A DNA stretch of 64,000 nt from JANNVK01 sp031414415. Lineage in GTDB: Bacteria; Acidobacteriota; Blastocatellia; Pyrinomonadales; Pyrinomonadaceae. Location of the stretch: contig JANNVK010000233.1 in assembly GCA_031414415.1 (NCBI GenBank), forward strand, positions 9,341 through 73,340, given 5' to 3'. The notes under the pieces were generated by a model. The model was not told where the DNA came from. It ran no database searches and was given only the letters and a program-made list of their open reading frames with translations. Position 1 is the first letter of the stretch, and every line of letters starts with the position of its first letter. Shown piece after piece: positions 42,884-52,259 of this stretch. The position numbers and the translations under genes are program-made.

Positions 42884-45538
42884 TCATTCACCGCTTTGTT
42901 GCAAAAGTTTCGCGACCAAACCTGTCCAACCGGTTTGATGGCTGGCACCTAATCCGCTGCCGTTGTCGCCGTTAAAATATTCATAAAACAGCACCAAATC
43001 TTTCCAATTTTCGTCTGATTGCATTATTTCTGAATTGCCGTTTACCGCACGAGTTCCTTCTTCGTTTTGGAGAAAAATACTTGATAAACGTCTCGATAAT
43101 TCTTGCGAAACTTCCCAAAGATTTAGCATTCGCTCAGAACCTGTCGGGAATTCGACTTTGAAATCATCGCCAAAATACCAGTGAAATTTTTGTAGAGATT
43201 CAATTAACAAATAATTTATCGGAAACCAAATTGGACCTCGCCAGTTTGAATTTCCTCCAAAAAGTCCGCTTTTTGATTCAGCAGGTTCATAATCGACGCG
43301 AAATTCTTTACTTCCAACCTTAAAAATATATGGATTAAGTTTGTGCCAGCGAGATAATGCACGAATTCCATAATCTGACAGAAACTCGCTTTCCGAAAGC
43401 ATTACACGCAAAATTCTCTTTAGTTTTTCAGGACTGACAAGCGAGAGAAGTCGTCTTTTCTCAACACCTTCTGTTTCCATACAAGCAATTTTATCGGTTA
43501 AATCACTTCTATTTTTTAGAAACCAATCCATTCGTTTTTTAAATTCGGGAAGTTCTTCAAGCCAATCAGCTTCGAGAGTTTCAATTGCAAAAAGCGGAAT
43601 TAGACCAACTATTGAGCGAACTTTGAGCGGAATATGATCGCCATCAGGCGTGTGCAAAACGTCGTAATAAAATCCGTCGCGTTCGTTCCAAAGTTCGAGA
43701 TTATCATCGCCAATATTATTCATCGCATCGGAAATATAGACGAAATGCTCGAAAAATTTGGACGCAACATCTTCATAAGCCTTATCAGTTTTAGCAAGTT
43801 CGAGTGCAATTGCCAACAAATTTAAGGAATACATCGCCATCCAACTTGTGCCGTCTGATTGTTCGATATAACCACCAGTCGGAAGCGGCGAACTGCGGTC
43901 AAAAACGCCGATATTATCAAGCCCGAGAAAGCCGCCTTCGAAAACATTGTTGCCTTCTGCATCTTTGCGGTTAACCCACCAAGTAAAATTTAAAAGAAGT
44001 TTGTGGAAAACTTTTTCGAGAAAAATCGTATCGCCAATTCCATCACGTTTTTTCTCAATTTGATAAACACGCAACGCAGCCCACGCGTGAACCGGCGGAT
44101 TTACATCATCAAACTTCCATTCATAAGCCGGAATTTGCCCATTTGGGTGCATATACCATTCGCGTAGCATCAAAATAAGTTGTTCCTTGGCAAATTCTGA
44201 ATCAACCAAAGCCAACGGAATGCAATGAAACGCCAAATCCCAAGCGGCATACCAAGGATATTCCCATTTATCAGGCATCGAAATCACATCGTCATTGTAG
44301 AGATGTTGCCATGTTGCGTTGCGTCCATTTTTGCGAACCTTCGGCGGTGCTGGTTGGTTGGGATCGCCTTCAAGCCATTCTTTGACAACATAATGATAAT
44401 ATTGTTTTGACCATAACATTCCCGCAAATGCTTGCCGCATAACGCTTTGTGCGTCCGCTGAAAGTTTCGAAGGAATAATATCAGCGTAAAATTCGTCAGC
44501 TTCAGCGAGTCGATTTTTGAAAACTGATTCGCAATCTGAAATGAACTGATCGAGAGTCGAAAAAACATTACTCTGGTTGCTCAAGCGTAAATAAACAGTT
44601 TCCGATGAGTTTCCGGCAATATTAAAAACGTAATGTGGCGATGCTTTGGTGCCAGTCTGTTTCGGGTTGACAGCTGAATGTTTGCCGTCAACTACAAAAT
44701 CGGAAATTCCATCTAAAACAAATTCAGTTGGGTTTGATGAACCAAAAAGTATTTCATTATTTGTTTCGTTTTCGGTAAAAAGAAGTTGCGATGAACCTTC
44801 ACAAAAAAGTTCCCAGTTTCCTCTAAGTTCTTCATTTAATTCAATTACAGAAAGATTTTCGACCGTAATATCTTTTTGCTGAAGAATCGGTTTTACGACA
44901 TCTTCATCCCAAGCCCAAGTATTTCGAAACCAAATTGTTGGCAAAATATGAAGCGGAGCAGCTTCGGTTGAGCGGTTATGAGCGGTAATTTTGATACAAA
45001 TATCTTCAGCATCGGCTTTTGCGTATTCGATAATAACATCGAAATATTTGTTGTCATCAAAAATTCCGGTATCAATCAATTCAAATTCTGCTTCATCGCG
45101 ACTTCGGCGAGAGTTTTCTTTGGTCAAAAGTTCGTAAGGAAATGCTTGTTGCGGATATTTATAAAGCATTTTCATATAAGAATGAGTCGGCGTGCAATCG
45201 AGATAATAATAATATTCTTTGACATCTTCGCCATGATTTCCCTGCGGACCCGAAAGTCCAAAAAGTCGCTCTTTCAAAAAAGCATCATTTTCATTCCATA
45301 AAGCTAAACTAAAGCAAATACGTTGTTTACGATCGCAAATGCCAGCAATTCCGTCTTCATTCCAACGATACGCACGCGAACGTGAAACTTCAAACGGCAG
45401 ATAATTCCAAGCCGAACCATCAGGCGAATAATCTTCGCGAACAGTTCCCCAAGCTCGTTCGCTGAGGTAACAACCCCAACGTTTCCAGTTTTTTTCTCGA
45501 GATTTTGCCTCTAAAAGTCGCTTTTGTTCTTCGTTCAT
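42884..45538 (-). CDS. GH63-family glucosidase-like protein
   Basis: An 884-residue protein from ATG 45538; a longer frame to 45592 lacks conserved sequence. Motifs WGTVREDYSPDGSAWNYLPFEVSRSRAYRWNEDGI-type at the N-terminus and KWEYPWYAAWDLAFHCIPL, NGQIPAYEW, and SNWRGPIWFPINYLL toward the C-terminus fit the (alpha/alpha)6 catalytic domain of GH63 and mannosylglycerate-hydrolase-like enzymes. It would release glucose from oligosaccharides or glucosylglycerate-type solutes. No signal peptide is present, so it is cytoplasmic. It is transcribed with the glucose dehydrogenase gene and divergent from the TPR regulator. Confidence 0.85.
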   Translation of the reverse strand: MNEEQKRLLEAKSREKNWKRWGCYLSERAWGTVREDYSPDGSAWNYLPFEVSRSRAYRWNEDGIAGICDRKQRICFSLALWNENDAFLKERLFGLSGPQGNHGEDVKEYYYYLDCTPTHSYMKMLYKYPQQAFPYELLTKENSRRSRDEAEFELIDTGIFDDNKYFDVIIEYAKADAEDICIKITAHNRSTEAAPLHILPTIWFRNTWAWDEDVVKPILQQKDITVENLSVIELNEELRGNWELFCEGSSQLLFTENETNNEILFGSSNPTEFVLDGISDFVVDGKHSAVNPKQTGTKASPHYVFNIAGNSSETVYLRLSNQSNVFSTLDQFISDCESVFKNRLAEADEFYADIIPSKLSADAQSVMRQAFAGMLWSKQYYHYVVKEWLEGDPNQPAPPKVRKNGRNATWQHLYNDDVISMPDKWEYPWYAAWDLAFHCIPLALVDSEFAKEQLILMLREWYMHPNGQIPAYEWKFDDVNPPVHAWAALRVYQIEKKRDGIGDTIFLEKVFHKLLLNFTWWVNRKDAEGNNVFEGGFLGLDNIGVFDRSSPLPTGGYIEQSDGTSWMAMYSLNLLAIALELAKTDKAYEDVASKFFEHFVYISDAMNNIGDDNLELWNERDGFYYDVLHTPDGDHIPLKVRSIVGLIPLFAIETLEADWLEELPEFKKRMDWFLKNRSDLTDKIACMETEGVEKRRLLSLVSPEKLKRILRVMLSESEFLSDYGIRALSRWHKLNPYIFKVGSKEFRVDYEPAESKSGLFGGNSNWRGPIWFPINYLLIESLQKFHWYFGDDFKVEFPTGSERMLNLWEVSQELSRRLSSIFLQNEEGTRAVNGNSEIMQSDENWKDLVLFYEYFNGDNGSGLGASHQTGWTGLVAKLLQQSGE

Positions 45539-45592
45539 AATTTGTATAAGAATCGCACATTCATATATTTTTCGTCTAGCTGTCAAAAACAC

Positions 45593-45607
45593 TAGACTTT
45601 AAGTCTA
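45593..45607. promoter_or_regulatory. Palindrome in the GH63/regulator divergent region
   Basis: TAGACTT (45593-45599) and AAGTCTA (45601-45607) are perfect inverted arms with a 1-bp centre, within the 156-bp gap between two divergent starts. An operator is possible; no sigma54 -24/-12 element was recognised. Confidence 0.35.
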
Positions 45608-45694
45608 AATTTTTGATACATTTAGCTACGAACAATCCAAAAATTTAATTATTGAAATACTTTTCATCATAGTCGCTTCTTAATTTTTCTGAAA

Positions 45695-48600
45695 ATGAAT
45701 AAATTTACACTTTCTGACAATTTTATTTCTCTCAAAAGTCGCCCAAATTTAATTAGTGCGATGCTCTCTAATATTGAAAAAAAAAGCAAAGGAAAACCTG
45801 TTAATCAAGATGAATTTAACAAGATACTCGAAGAAATACAGATACATATAGATGAAGGTCTTTCGAGTTTGGCAGAGAAAAAAATTAGCGAAGTAACAAA
45901 ATATTATTCTCTAGGTTTTAGTGAAATTGCACTGCTTAATAAATTTTCTGCCTCTGCTTTGGAAATGAAAGGTAAATATTCTGAAGCCTTAGAAATCTTG
46001 CAATCATATGAAAGCGAAGAGGTTTACGGAAAATTAGACGCTCAAAACGCCTCATCACTTTTAACACATCTGGCAACTACTTATAACAATTGTGGAGATT
46101 ATCCGAAAGCGATTGCGTTGCTTGATTCTGTTTTAAAAGAGATTCCTTTAAACAAATCAAGTGAGTTGCTCGGAGAAGTTTATATTGCATTTTCGCGTGT
46201 TTTTCGAAAGTTGGCTGAATACCCAATTGCCCGAGATTATGCCCATAAAGCCTTAGTAAATTTTCGAGATGTTGGAAATTGGCGAGGAATGGCAGAGGCA
46301 AATGAGTTGCTTGGTGTTTATTATCAGCAAGAAGGATTTCTCGAAAAAGCCAGCGAACATCTTCAACAAGCGATAAAAATTGTCGGCGACAGACGAGCTC
46401 CTTTTTTGTTAGGAAAGGCTTATTCGGAATTGTCAGGAACGTATTGGTTTTTACGACGACCAAAAGATGGAATTGAATGTTTAGAAAAATCTATTCAGTT
46501 TTATGAGCGAACTGAGCATAAAGTTCACGCAGCTTTGGGATATAACAATCTTGGTCTAAATTTATTACAAATTGGCGAGTGGAAAAGAGCTGAAGAAATG
46601 ATTCATAAGGCTCTTGAGTTGGCGATTGAAACAAATCACGCTCACATTGCCGGTATTTTAGACACTTTAGGCGATCTTTTGCTGATGCGTGGCGAACTGC
46701 TAGATGCACAGAAAAATTTTGAGAAAGCTATAGAACTTGCCGAAGAACGAAAAGCTGAATGGTATGTTATTCAGGCAAGTCAAAATTTGGCTCGATGTTT
46801 ATTAGCTCAGGGAAATTTTAAAAAGGCAATTTTGCAAGCTGAGAAAACGATTGCAAGATGTGAAAAAGGTGGGCATAAACATTATCGAGATTTAGCAAGA
46901 TTGTCGTTGGCAGAAAGTTATTTAAAAACCAATTTTCTTCAAAAATGTGAAGAACAATTAAAAATTTTTGAAGAAGATTTAGAATTGAAAGACTTTTTTG
47001 TGTTAGGTAACATCCAGAGAATTCGTGGACATTTGGCAATAATTAATCGCGAAGATGATTTGGCAATTCATCATTTTAGTAGAAGTTTAACTCTGTTTGA
47101 AACGGCGGAAGACATTTATCATAAAGCACTTGCGAACTTCGAACTTGGAAAAGTTATCGGAAAAGTTCAACCCGAAAGAGCAGAAAAGCATCTTAAAACA
47201 GCGTCTGAAATCTTCTCGAAACTTGGCATTTCAAAACTTTTTGATGATGCACAAAAAGAATTATCAAATGTAAAACAATCAGAACCAATCGCAAAACGTC
47301 CGGCTGTTGCCAACTCACAACTGATTACATTGAGACTTGCAGAAGCGACAGCCTCACGCGAACTGCTGTTTCGTGAGTTGGTTTCTATTTTGCAACAAGA
47401 AAGTAAAGCTAAAAAGATTTCAATTATTCAGCCAAATGATGAAAACAGGCTTTCACCATTTTTAGTTGATGGTTTTACACCAGCCGAAGGAACTGAAATC
47501 GCCAATAAAATTCAGAATTTGAATGCAACTAGTAATCTTGAAAGTCTCGCTAAAGATAATAATTTAAACGTTTTCCACCTTCGCTCGGCTAATAGTTTAA
47601 CGGCTTATCTGGTTATGAATCCACGACTGAGCACAACGCTTTATGACGGAACTTCGATTCAAATGTTATTGCGGGTAGTTGAACTCGGAATGGAACTCTG
47701 TGCACTTCAAGAAAAAGAAAAATCTAAGCAAACAAATGCTGAAAAAAGCAACTTGGATAGCGAAAACACTTTGCCAGGATTTATTCACGCAAGCCCAGCG
47801 ATGGCGGCATTGGTTGAAGAAATTCATAAAATCAGATCATCAGATGTGACCGTTTTGGTCACGGGTGAAAGCGGAACCGGAAAAGAAGTTGTTTCAAATG
47901 CAATTCACAAACTTTCGCGACGAAAAGATATGGTTTTTGTGCCTTTTAACTGCACTGCTGTTCCCAAAGAACTCGCCGAAGGTCATCTTTTTGGATACAA
48001 AAAAGGTGCTTATACTGGAGCAACGCAAGATTCAATCGGTGTCATTAGAAGTGCTAATGGTGGAACTTTATTTCTTGATGAAATAGGCGATTTACCAATA
48101 GATGTTCAACCAAAACTTCTGAGATTTTTGCAAGAAGGCGAGATTCAACCACTTGGCGAGAAAAATCCGATTAAAGTTGATGTTCGGGTTATTGCTGCAA
48201 CAAATGTTGGATTAGAAGAAAAAGTTGCTGAAGGAAAATTTCGTGAAGATTTGTATTATCGCTTAAATGTTATCAGATTGCGTGTGCCACCACTTCGCGA
48301 GAGACGTTCAGAAATTCCGCCATTGGTGAATTATTATGTGGAATATTACTCTGAGAAATTTAATAAAAAAGAAATAAGTGTTTCAACTCAAGCGATGGAT
48401 TTATTAATGGTTTGCGAATGGAAAGGAAATGTTCGCCAACTTTGTAATGAAGTTCAGCGATTTGTTGTGAGGGCAAATGACGGCGAACAAATTTTGCCGG
48501 AAAATATTTCGCTTGAGCTTAAAAGAAATGCTTCGCCAATAATGTTTAGCGAAACTGAGACTCGAAATAATGGAAATTTGCAAAATAACTCATTAACGAT

Positions 48601-48772
48601 AAACGATTTTAAAGGAACTATTGAAGAAGCAGTTTCTGAGTTAGAGAAAAGAATGATTAACAAATCAATGAATCAGCATAACGGAAATATTTCGCGAGTT
48701 GCCCGCGAACTCGGGATTACTCGACGCGGTTTGTATCTAAAAATTGACCGTTATCAGCTTGAGAAAAATTAA
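45695..48772 (+). CDS. TPR-containing sigma54-activator (AAA+/Fis) regulator
   Basis: A 1025-residue protein. Residues about 60-530 are helical tetratricopeptide repeats (AHKALVNFRDVGNWRGMAEA, YNNLGLNLLQIGEWKRAEEMI and similar). A linker to about 690 has a GAF-like feel but no clear motif. The AAA+ domain starts at LVTGESGTGKE (about residue 723), with GAYTGA for the sigma54 contact loop, FLDEIGD as Walker B and an intact arginine-finger region. The C-terminus ISRVARELGITRRGLYLKI is a Fis-type HTH. There is no receiver domain, so the TPR region is the likely input. Sigma54 itself is not in the window. Its end overlaps the convergent ligase gene by 56 bp. Confidence 0.9.
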   Translation: MNKFTLSDNFISLKSRPNLISAMLSNIEKKSKGKPVNQDEFNKILEEIQIHIDEGLSSLAEKKISEVTKYYSLGFSEIALLNKFSASALEMKGKYSEALEILQSYESEEVYGKLDAQNASSLLTHLATTYNNCGDYPKAIALLDSVLKEIPLNKSSELLGEVYIAFSRVFRKLAEYPIARDYAHKALVNFRDVGNWRGMAEANELLGVYYQQEGFLEKASEHLQQAIKIVGDRRAPFLLGKAYSELSGTYWFLRRPKDGIECLEKSIQFYERTEHKVHAALGYNNLGLNLLQIGEWKRAEEMIHKALELAIETNHAHIAGILDTLGDLLLMRGELLDAQKNFEKAIELAEERKAEWYVIQASQNLARCLLAQGNFKKAILQAEKTIARCEKGGHKHYRDLARLSLAESYLKTNFLQKCEEQLKIFEEDLELKDFFVLGNIQRIRGHLAIINREDDLAIHHFSRSLTLFETAEDIYHKALANFELGKVIGKVQPERAEKHLKTASEIFSKLGISKLFDDAQKELSNVKQSEPIAKRPAVANSQLITLRLAEATASRELLFRELVSILQQESKAKKISIIQPNDENRLSPFLVDGFTPAEGTEIANKIQNLNATSNLESLAKDNNLNVFHLRSANSLTAYLVMNPRLSTTLYDGTSIQMLLRVVELGMELCALQEKEKSKQTNAEKSNLDSENTLPGFIHASPAMAALVEEIHKIRSSDVTVLVTGESGTGKEVVSNAIHKLSRRKDMVFVPFNCTAVPKELAEGHLFGYKKGAYTGATQDSIGVIRSANGGTLFLDEIGDLPIDVQPKLLRFLQEGEIQPLGEKNPIKVDVRVIAATNVGLEEKVAEGKFREDLYYRLNVIRLRVPPLRERRSEIPPLVNYYVEYYSEKFNKKEISVSTQAMDLLMVCEWKGNVRQLCNEVQRFVVRANDGEQILPENISLELKRNASPIMFSETETRNNGNLQNNSLTINDFKGTIEEAVSELEKRMINKSMNQHNGNISRVARELGITRRGLYLKIDRYQLEKN

Positions 48773-50267
48773 TAATTGCTAAAGAAATTCCCATTAAAAT
48801 AAAGAAAACCATCGCAACTTCTCCATCGCCAAGATTATAATGAACTAGTCCGCTCGTGAAAAATCCGATTAATCCACCAAAACAACCAAATAAAATTCCT
48901 TTTTCAATTGGTTCAGTTTTTGAGCGAATTGCCGAATAAAGCAACTTAAAATATGTTGCTAAAACCATTAACCACAACAATAAAGCCGGCAAACCTCTTT
49001 CAACAGCGAGCTGCAAAGGCGTTGAATGAAAATGCCCAATTGGTAATTTTCCATCGTCAAAAAGCCGCCAATCTTTGGCATAGCGTTTAATTGAATCCAT
49101 TCCAACTCCAACGGCTAAATGTCTCGGAGATTCAGTCGCCAAATTAAATCCTTCACGATAAACCGTCTGTCGCCAAGTAATTGAATTATCTTTTTCATCA
49201 AAAAAACTAACTTTTCGAGTTTGTTGCAGATAAAATAATCCGATTAAAGCAACCGGAATTGCAAAAAATGCAAATGTCAGTAAAAGTTTGCGATTGCCAT
49301 TTATTAATAGAATTGAAAATGCAGAAATCACGAAAGCAAGTTGCGAGGCTCGCGTGACGGTCATCAAAAGTGCAAGCGACATCATTGCGAGACAGAAAAA
49401 TAATGCAATTCTTAATTTTTTATGCTGATGGAGTTTTGAAGAAAAAATGCCGACAAAAAGTCCAAAAGTGAGTGAAATTATCAACTGCAAAACTTCGGCA
49501 AAGGTTGTGTAATGTCCGAAAAAACCAGCCGAACGCCAACGTCTGCTGTGTTTCCAAGTTTCTAATCCTAGTTTTTCAAGAGAATTTCCACTCAGCAAAT
49601 CGTCTTTTTTTACAAACGCAGAAGCATAATAATCGTTGCGATAAAATTTAACTTTTGCAACGCCTGATTTTTCAAGTTCGTTAATTAAATCATCGGGGTT
49701 TTTAAGTTTTATTCCATTGGCTTCGAGTAAAGTGTCAGCTTCTAAAAGTGTCGCTTTAGCTAGCGGACTTTTATTTGAAATACCATAAATTTCAACACCG
49801 CGACCAAAAATTCTTTCAATTGGTGTCAACAAAACCACAACCATACAAGAAGCGATTAGCGAAAACACCAGAAACTTTAAGGCTTTTGTTGTGTGTAAGT
49901 TGTTGATAACAAAGATAAAAATTAAAAATAACGAAGCACTGCGAAGTTTGTCGATTGAAATATCAGGTGCGTAAGAAGTAAAAGCTGAAAGAACTGTCCA
50001 GGCAAATAAGCCGAAAAGTAAAATTTCTAATTTTGAGAAATATTTAAAAAAAGGCTTTGGTTTATTACTAAATTTTCTAATAAAAAACGAAATTACCCAA
50101 CATAGCATTCCGCACAACCACGAAGTTTGCGTCGCAGCAATCGAGTGCGGCGAAGAAATTATAGTCAAAAATAAAAAAACAAAAGTTAATCTTTCAAACC
50201 AATTTAAAAAGGTACTTTCGTTTTCGATTTTGGCTAATTCGTCAATTTTTTTTAAAATTTGTTGCAA
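48717..50267 (-). CDS. O-antigen ligase family protein with inserted PDZ-like domain
   Basis: A 516-residue polytopic membrane protein of the Wzy/WaaL superfamily. About ten hydrophobic segments and the periplasmic-loop signature GVGMDSIKRYAKDWR, with HFHSTPLQLAVERGLPALLLWL, match the O-antigen ligase/polymerase core. Between early membrane helices, residues about 157-211 (GVEIYGISNKSPLAKATLL, LEANGIKLKNPDDLINEL, KVKFYR) look like a PDZ fold placed in a periplasmic loop. It is probably involved in surface glycan ligation or polymerisation. It lies 14 bp after cdaR. Confidence 0.85.
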   Translation of the reverse strand: MQQILKKIDELAKIENESTFLNWFERLTFVFLFLTIISSPHSIAATQTSWLCGMLCWVISFFIRKFSNKPKPFFKYFSKLEILLFGLFAWTVLSAFTSYAPDISIDKLRSASLFLIFIFVINNLHTTKALKFLVFSLIASCMVVVLLTPIERIFGRGVEIYGISNKSPLAKATLLEADTLLEANGIKLKNPDDLINELEKSGVAKVKFYRNDYYASAFVKKDDLLSGNSLEKLGLETWKHSRRWRSAGFFGHYTTFAEVLQLIISLTFGLFVGIFSSKLHQHKKLRIALFFCLAMMSLALLMTVTRASQLAFVISAFSILLINGNRKLLLTFAFFAIPVALIGLFYLQQTRKVSFFDEKDNSITWRQTVYREGFNLATESPRHLAVGVGMDSIKRYAKDWRLFDDGKLPIGHFHSTPLQLAVERGLPALLLWLMVLATYFKLLYSAIRSKTEPIEKGILFGCFGGLIGFFTSGLVHYNLGDGEVAMVFFILMGISLAIINFSQADNGQFLDTNRVE

Positions 50268-50281
50268 AATAGTGGAGTTAA

Positions 50282-51199
50282 CTAGTTTAATTTTGAACTT
50301 TTTACTTCAACGCTTTCCGCCAAAGAATCAGGAAGTTTAATTTTTACAGATAATTTGCCGTCAATGCCTTTTTCAAGAGAAATTCGTAAATCTTCAATTT
50401 TGACAGAATCTAAATCTGAACGATTTCCGAGCAATATAAAACTTATTGATTTCTCGTCAATTTGGGTAGAAAATACTTTTTCAATCCGTTTTTCGCCAAT
50501 CAATAAACTTACATCAAAAATAGTATCAATAAAGGTAAGTTTAGTGTCAGCAATGTTTAGCCCAATTTGTTTTTCTGTAAAACTCTCTTTTTTATCAGAA
50601 ATATTAATTTTTTCGGTTGAAATTGAATCAAGCGATTTTACAATGCTTTCCGGTCCACGAAGGCGAACTTTACTCGGCGTTATTGTTTTTTGATAAATTT
50701 CAAAACCATCGGCTAGACTTCCTTCAAAAACAGCTTTTACGTCAACTTCTCTCTCGACAACTTTTTCTAAAACTATCGCAATTTTATTCGGCTGAATTTC
50801 TTCAAGACGAATGCCACTCGGAAGTTCAAGACCAACTGTTTCAGCGGTTAATTCTAAAATTCGATCTCCTGAAAGTGTATCGCCAAGATCGACCGAAACA
50901 ATTAAATCGTCTTTTGTCAGGCGATCAATTTTTTGCTTATCACCGGTCACGGTTATTTCGACTTCCTTGATTGGCTCGTTGCTAATCTGCATTTCATTTG
51001 CTACCAACAGATTAAGATGAACATTTTGAATGCGTCGCGTTACGGTTTTTCCAGAAACTCCAAACCAAAGTGCAATCGTAATCGCGAGAGCAATTAATTT
51101 TGTTCCCCAATCACGCAAAAAAATTCTCTCAACGAGCGAAAACCAAAACGCCCGTTTTTGTTTTTTTTCAACAAATTTTTCTTCGGAAATTGATGCCAT
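50282..51199 (-). CDS. cdaR: YbbR-domain protein CdaR
   Basis: A 305-residue protein with one membrane helix (about 31-47, KLIALAITIALWFGV), then several YbbR repeats (VEITVTGDKQKIDRL; VDVKAVFEGSLADGFEIYQKTITPSKVRLRGPE). CdaR modulates the diadenylate cyclase CdaA. ATG 51199 (MASISEEKF) is chosen because it falls 1 bp after the cdaA stop. Position and domain content agree. Confidence 0.92.
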   Translation of the reverse strand: MASISEEKFVEKKQKRAFWFSLVERIFLRDWGTKLIALAITIALWFGVSGKTVTRRIQNVHLNLLVANEMQISNEPIKEVEITVTGDKQKIDRLTKDDLIVSVDLGDTLSGDRILELTAETVGLELPSGIRLEEIQPNKIAIVLEKVVEREVDVKAVFEGSLADGFEIYQKTITPSKVRLRGPESIVKSLDSISTEKINISDKKESFTEKQIGLNIADTKLTFIDTIFDVSLLIGEKRIEKVFSTQIDEKSISFILLGNRSDLDSVKIEDLRISLEKGIDGKLSVKIKLPDSLAESVEVKSSKLN

Positions 51200-51200
51200 T

Positions 51201-52040
51201 TTAGGTAACTGTAATCTCGCTTTCTGCCTCAGGCATAGTTTTAGTAGGCTCGCGTTTTGTTTCAACCAATGGAATTTCAAAGGCATTTAAAAGCAAACGA
51301 CGGAGCGAAACTGTGTCTAAATTTCTTTTTAAGTTGCCGTTTTCAGCAAATGAAATTAAGCCGGTTTCTTCGGAAACGACAATCGCAATTGCGTCTGAAC
51401 CTTCTGTGAGTCCGATTGCCGCACGATGTCGCGTTCCTAGTTCGCGTGAAATACTCGGATTTTTTGTTAAAGGTAAAAAGCAAGAAGCGGCGGCAATTCT
51501 TTCTCGCTGAATAATCACTGCACCGTCGTGGAGCGGAGCGGCTGTATTAAAAATCGTCACGAGTAAATCATAACTTAATGCTGCATCGAGCTGAACGCCG
51601 GAATTTATTATATTTCGCAACCCAACATTTCTTTCAACGACAATCAAAGCTCCGGTTTTATCTGACGCTAAGGTTGTTGCGGCAAGCACAACTTCGTCAT
51701 AAATTGTTTCGCCAAGCTGACCTCTTTGCCGTCGAAAAATCGGCATTCTCAAGCGATTTCCAAAATAAATCAAAGCCTGTCGTATTTCAGATTGAAACAA
51801 AACGATAATCGCAACTCCAATATAAAGAACCGCATAACGCAAAACAAATTCGAGCGTCGCTAATTCTTGTGCAACCGAAAGCCAATAAAGCAAACCAAGT
51901 GCAGCCATTCCAAATGCGGTCGGCAATGCTCGTGTGCCACGTAAAAGTTTTAGCAAAACATAAACGAGAACAAAAACCAACGCAATGTCTAAAACGATGC
52001 GAACGGTTGCAAGTGCCGGAATATATTGGTCAAAAGGCAT
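51201..52040 (-). CDS. cdaA: Membrane diadenylate cyclase CdaA
   Basis: A 279-residue c-di-AMP synthase. Three N-terminal membrane helices (to about 80) are followed by the DAC domain with LHDGAVIIQ (DGA) and GTRHRAAIGL (RHR), the two signature motifs. The start may be ATG 52040 or GTG 52046; neither has a clear ribosome-binding site. c-di-AMP controls wall homeostasis and ion transport in many bacteria. cdaR follows immediately. Confidence 0.96.
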   Translation of the reverse strand: MPFDQYIPALATVRIVLDIALVFVLVYVLLKLLRGTRALPTAFGMAALGLLYWLSVAQELATLEFVLRYAVLYIGVAIIVLFQSEIRQALIYFGNRLRMPIFRRQRGQLGETIYDEVVLAATTLASDKTGALIVVERNVGLRNIINSGVQLDAALSYDLLVTIFNTAAPLHDGAVIIQRERIAAASCFLPLTKNPSISRELGTRHRAAIGLTEGSDAIAIVVSEETGLISFAENGNLKRNLDTVSLRRLLLNAFEIPLVETKREPTKTMPEAESEITVT

Positions 52041-52202
52041 TTTCACAAAAAAGAAACGACTTGAAGTTCTGTCTATGATGCAGATTACGAATTGGAAAGT
52101 TGCAAATTCACTTCAATAACTGATGCGAGAACAAAAAAATTATTGCAACTCTTTCTAATTTATAAGAATAATCCGAAAAAGTGTTTGAATCAATAATAAA
52201 TG

Positions 52203-52247
52203 AAAAAAAAGACGCTTTTCGAGGTATTCATTTGAAAAGCGTCTTTT
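52203..52247 (-). terminator. Terminator after the serine hydrolase gene
   Basis: A perfect 14-bp stem (52207-52220 with 52234-52247). On the minus strand it is followed by the complement of AAAAAAAA, a T8 run. It ends transcription of the serine hydrolase ahead of cdaA. Confidence 0.9.
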
Positions 52248-52259
52248 GAGGTTTTACTG

